Assembly (NCBI GenBank): GCA_937860115.1
Contig: CALMBI010000024.1
Location: forward strand, 1-38,183
Source of the DNA: an uncultured Arcobacter sp.
GTDB lineage: Bacteria > Campylobacterota > Campylobacteria > Campylobacterales > Arcobacteraceae
Direction of reading: 5' to 3'
Length of the DNA stretch: 38,183 bases
Shown: positions 37,294-38,183 of the stretch, piece after piece
Layout of the letters: the number at the start of each line of letters is the position of its first letter
How positions within the stretch are numbered: position 1 is the first letter of the stretch
Notes under the pieces: model-generated
The model's database searches: none
Seen by the model: the letters and a program-made list of their open reading frames with translations, nothing else
Told to the model about the DNA's origin: nothing
Position numbers and translations under genes: made by a program

Positions 37294-38183
37294 TTAGAAA
37301 CTTGCCCACTCATCGTCATCATCATTTGATGCTACGATTGGTTTGATTGGTGTAGTTGAAGTTACAGCTTTTGGTATAACTGGTTTTGTAGAAGCAGCCA
37401 TTGAAGCTGATGATGTTTTTACTGCTGGTTTAGGTGTAGTTTTGAGTACAGGTGTTGGAGTATGATTATGTTTACTCATAGTTTTAGCTTGTACTGTATC
37501 TTTCCCTGTAAACTCTTTTTCATTTGCATTAGAAACAACAAGTTTAGCTATAGCATCTGTATCAACAGCAATATCATGTGTTTGAGATGCAATCGCTGCA
37601 TTTTTTTGTGTTTGTTGATCTAAAGAAGCTACTGCATCATTGATTTGATTAATCCCTTGGAGTTGCTCTTTAGAAGCGAGTTCTACATCTTTAATAATAT
37701 TGATAGTTTGTTCTATATTCTCATTAAGTGTTTCATATCCACTAATCATACTATCAGCTATTTTTTTACCATTATTTGCTTTAGTAGTTGCATTTTGAAC
37801 AAGTTTTTTAATCTCATTTGCAGCATCAGCGCTTCTTGTAGCAAGGTTTCGCACTTCCCCAGCAACAACAGCAAACCCTTTTCCAGCTTCCCCAGCTGTC
37901 GCAGCTTCAACAGCAGCATTTAAAGAGAGAATATTTGTTTGGAATGCAATTTGATCAATAATACTAATAGCTTCATTAATAGCATTTACTTCTTTATTGA
38001 TCTCATCCATAGCTTTAGTAGTTTCACTTGCAAGTGCTTTTCCTTCACTAGACGCCTCAGTCACGCTAGAAGCTAAGTTTGCCATTTTTACAATATTGGT
38101 TGTATTAGAAGAGATATTAGATGTAACTTCTTCTAATGCTGCTGCTGTTTCTTCTAAAGCTGCTGCAGCTTCGTTTGAGTTTT
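37294..38183 (-). CDS. Methyl-accepting chemotaxis protein, partial (N-terminus off the right edge)
   Basis: [51 protein letters not shown]; the frame stays open to 38183. Confidence 0.95.
   Translation of the reverse strand, partial: NSNEAAAALEETAAALEEVTSNISSNTTNIVKMANLASSVTEASSEGKALASETTKAMDEINKEVNAINEAISIIDQIAFQTNILSLNAAVEAATAGEAGKGFAVVAGEVRNLATRSADAANEIKKLVQNATTKANNGKKIADSMISGYETLNENIEQTINIIKDVELASKEQLQGINQINDAVASLDQQTQKNAAIASQTHDIAVDTDAIAKLVVSNANEKEFTGKDTVQAKTMSKHNHTPTPVLKTTPKPAVKTSSASMAASTKPVIPKAVTSTTPIKPIVASNDDDDEWASF

Noticed and set aside
37103-37309. 68-aa minus-strand ORF between the MCP and the 134-aa gene
   Set aside because: Spans the MCP terminator and overlaps both flanking genes in another frame; no coding signal.

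Overview
The window looks like ordinary chromosomal DNA from a low-GC, AT-rich bacterium, most likely a Campylobacterota (epsilonproteobacterial, Arcobacter-like) genome. The taxonomy is inferred from protein character and composition, not from a search. The core is the classic block tRNA(Phe-Thr-Tyr-Gly-Thr)-tuf-rpmG-tRNA(Trp)-secE-nusG-rplK-rplA-rplJ-rplL-rpoB-rpoC on the minus strand. It is flanked by murD/mraY, gpmI, a lone ABC ATPase, a PBP1A-type transglycosylase/transpeptidase, a DUF234-like protein, flgI, fliM, a metF-like gene and a partial MCP on the right. On the left are a U32 peptidase-family gene, an Aas-like three-domain fusion, purE, a coiled-coil metzincin-like protein, a broken PAS histidine kinase, riboflavin synthase, a DEAD-box helicase, and an LMW-PTP/NUDIX operon that appears to end in a RelE/ParE-like toxin-antitoxin pair cut by the window edge. 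I found no CRISPR array, transposon, prophage or rRNA, and no convincing new multi-gene system. The observations most worth checking are: (i) flgI has lost its start-codon frame, although its signal peptide is still readable; (ii) the metzincin has an in-frame TAA followed by coding-like sequence; (iii) the adjacent histidine kinase carries a nonsense codon plus a frameshift; (iv) tRNA-Phe has an acceptor-stem mismatch; (v) rpoB and rpoC overlap by 11 nt; (vi) a perfect 18-bp inverted repeat with heptamer-like periodicity lies in the rplK leader; (vii) several small features are missing from the ORF track (rpmG, a 54-aa membrane protein, the truncated toxin).
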